Source: Candidatus Bathyarchaeota archaeon
Lineage (GTDB): Archaea > Thermoproteota > Bathyarchaeia > TCS64
Assembly: GCA_030613835.1 (NCBI GenBank)
Contig: JAUWLH010000114.1
Coordinates: forward strand, 1 to 5,502
DNA: 5,502 nucleotides
Reading direction: 5' to 3'
In this document: in pieces, positions 4,539 to 5,502 of the stretch
Numbering within the stretch: position 1 is the stretch's first letter
How the letters are laid out: each line of letters starts with the position of its first letter
The notes under the pieces: model-generated
What the model saw: the letters and a program-made list of their open reading frames with translations, nothing else
What the model was told of the DNA's origin: nothing
The model's database searches: none
Made by a program: the position numbers and the translations under genes

Positions 4539-5502
4539 ATGCTACAAGACGTTGCACTAGGACTACTCACGAGTGGCGTGGCGGTTGAAGGAACTGCCAG
4601 GCTGATCGTTGCCATCGCCATGTATTTCGGTCTCTTCGTTATCGTTGCCATGGCCCTAAACTTCCAGTACGGAAACGCAGGCATCCCTAACATGGGCTGC
4701 GCCGTACAGGTCATCACCGGTGGCTTCACGGTAAGCGCCCTCACTATGAGGCTTATGTTTATCATGGTTGAAGGCGCTGGGGTTGAGCTACAGCCATGGG
4801 CTACTGACTATGACTGGACTTACAACAACCCAGCAAATGTCAGGCTCGTAAACGGTTTCATCGAGACGAATTCTACGTTCGGCTGGTCAATGCTGCTCTT
4901 TAGCATCGCGGCATCAATCGTACTTGGTGCTGTAGTCGGCTGGATCATCAGCCTCCCCGCCATCAGGCTCAGGGCAACCTACCTGATGATTGTACTTATC
5001 ACAATGGCGGACGCTTCGCAGATCTTCGGTAGGAACATTCCATGGATCTCTGGTGGTACTCTCGGTGTGTTCATCCCGAACATATTCGAGTGGTATCCTG
5101 GTGACAGGACAGTACTCACGGCGGTCATCACCCTGTTTATTGGGCTCGTCAGTTTCTTCATATTTAGGACGATGCTGAACAGCCCATACGGCAGGCTAAT
5201 GAGAGCCATACGTGATAACGAGACCACAGTCGGAAGCGTTGGAAAGAACGTAGTCGGCATCAGGAGAAACATCCTCATGTTCGCCAGCGGCGTAACAGCC
5301 CTGTCAGGAACACTGATTGCCTTCTACTTCAGCTACGTCGTGGAGGCGAACTACCAGCGAGCCTTCTGGACCTATTGGCCTTGGCTGATGCTCATCCTCG
5401 GAGGCCCCGGTAACAACGCCGGAACCTTCCTTGGCTGCGCACTCATCGTCGCTATGCGCCGCGTGTTCATCGTAAACAAATGGTTCTTGCAGGAGCTCTT
5501 CT
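4539..5502 (+). CDS. livM: Branched-chain amino acid ABC transporter, permease LivM, 3' end outside window
   Basis: The frame is open from ATG 4539 to the right edge, 321 full codons without a stop, so the C-terminus is missing. This is the second channel subunit of the Liv importer. Landmarks: NFQYGNAGIPNMGCAV (residues ~41-56), matching the LivM pattern N-x-x-x-G-x-A-G-x-x-S-x-G-H-A; LPAIRLRATYLMIVLITMA, matching the LRGxYLAIVTLA segment; ISGGTLGV, matching GGTxGL; the coupling loop SPYGRLMRAIRDNETTVGSVGKNV; and MLILGGPGNNAGTFLGCALIV, matching the LGGxGSxxGxxxGA region near the end. Two things differ from common bacterial LivM: the usual GHA is GCA, and a polar, aromatic-rich stretch (about residues 78-113) separates two early hydrophobic segments and may face outside. 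Few residues are probably missing, since the last conserved region is present. A substrate-binding protein gene could follow. Confidence 0.93.
   Translation, partial: MLQDVALGLLTSGVAVEGTARLIVAIAMYFGLFVIVAMALNFQYGNAGIPNMGCAVQVITGGFTVSALTMRLMFIMVEGAGVELQPWATDYDWTYNNPANVRLVNGFIETNSTFGWSMLLFSIAASIVLGAVVGWIISLPAIRLRATYLMIVLITMADASQIFGRNIPWISGGTLGVFIPNIFEWYPGDRTVLTAVITLFIGLVSFFIFRTMLNSPYGRLMRAIRDNETTVGSVGKNVVGIRRNILMFASGVTALSGTLIAFYFSYVVEANYQRAFWTYWPWLMLILGGPGNNAGTFLGCALIVAMRRVFIVNKWFLQELF

Noticed and set aside
4979..5278. Frames on both strands inside livM (4979-5278 - strand, 4990-5178 + strand)
   Set aside because: They are shadows of the livM reading frame, which carries the conserved permease motifs throughout.
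1..5502. CRISPR array, insertion sequence, tRNA or rRNA gene
   Set aside because: No regularly spaced repeats, transposase motifs, terminal inverted repeats or tRNA-like cloverleaf pattern were seen on either strand.

Overview
The window looks archaeal. The signs are AT-rich TATA-like boxes (CATATATT, TTTAAA, TTTAAAATATATA) placed at suitable distances from start codons, no clear bacterial -35/-10 pairs at the gene starts, one ribosome-binding site of the archaeal GGTGA type, and a strong preference for AGG as the arginine codon. I cannot fix the lineage from the sequence. A heterotrophic archaeon, perhaps of the Thermoproteota/Nitrososphaerota side or a Thermoplasmatota-like group, is a guess.

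Left part (1-1590, + strand): the C-terminal half of an SGNH/GDSL-type esterase, cut by the window edge, is followed after 37 bases by a complete PLP-dependent enzyme of the SelA-like fold-type I family. This enzyme is probably an amino-sugar or amino-acid lyase, not a selenocysteine synthase. A TATA-like box lies immediately after the esterase stop codon and could give the second gene its own, almost leaderless transcript.

Middle and right part (1633-5502): the core of a branched-chain amino acid type (HAAT/Liv) ABC importer, split into two divergent arms. On the - strand, livG leads into livF (both ATPases). On the + strand, livH leads into livM (both permeases; livM runs off the right edge). 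The arms diverge from an AT-rich gap of 375 bases holding two opposed TATA-like boxes and several perfect inverted repeats that could be operators. Both gene pairs share the same junction, TAA-G-ATG, which points to tight translational linkage. The substrate-binding protein is not in the window and may lie beyond the right edge.

The four transporter proteins would form one inner complex: LivH and LivM as the membrane channel, LivG and LivF as the ATPase pair. Its likely substrates are branched-chain or other hydrophobic amino acids, short amides or related compounds; without the binding protein the substrate stays open. The PLP enzyme converges on livF and need not be functionally linked. I saw no RNA gene, CRISPR array, insertion sequence or clearly novel system. 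The most interesting material is the control region between the two transporter arms and the uncertain reaction of the SelA-like enzyme.
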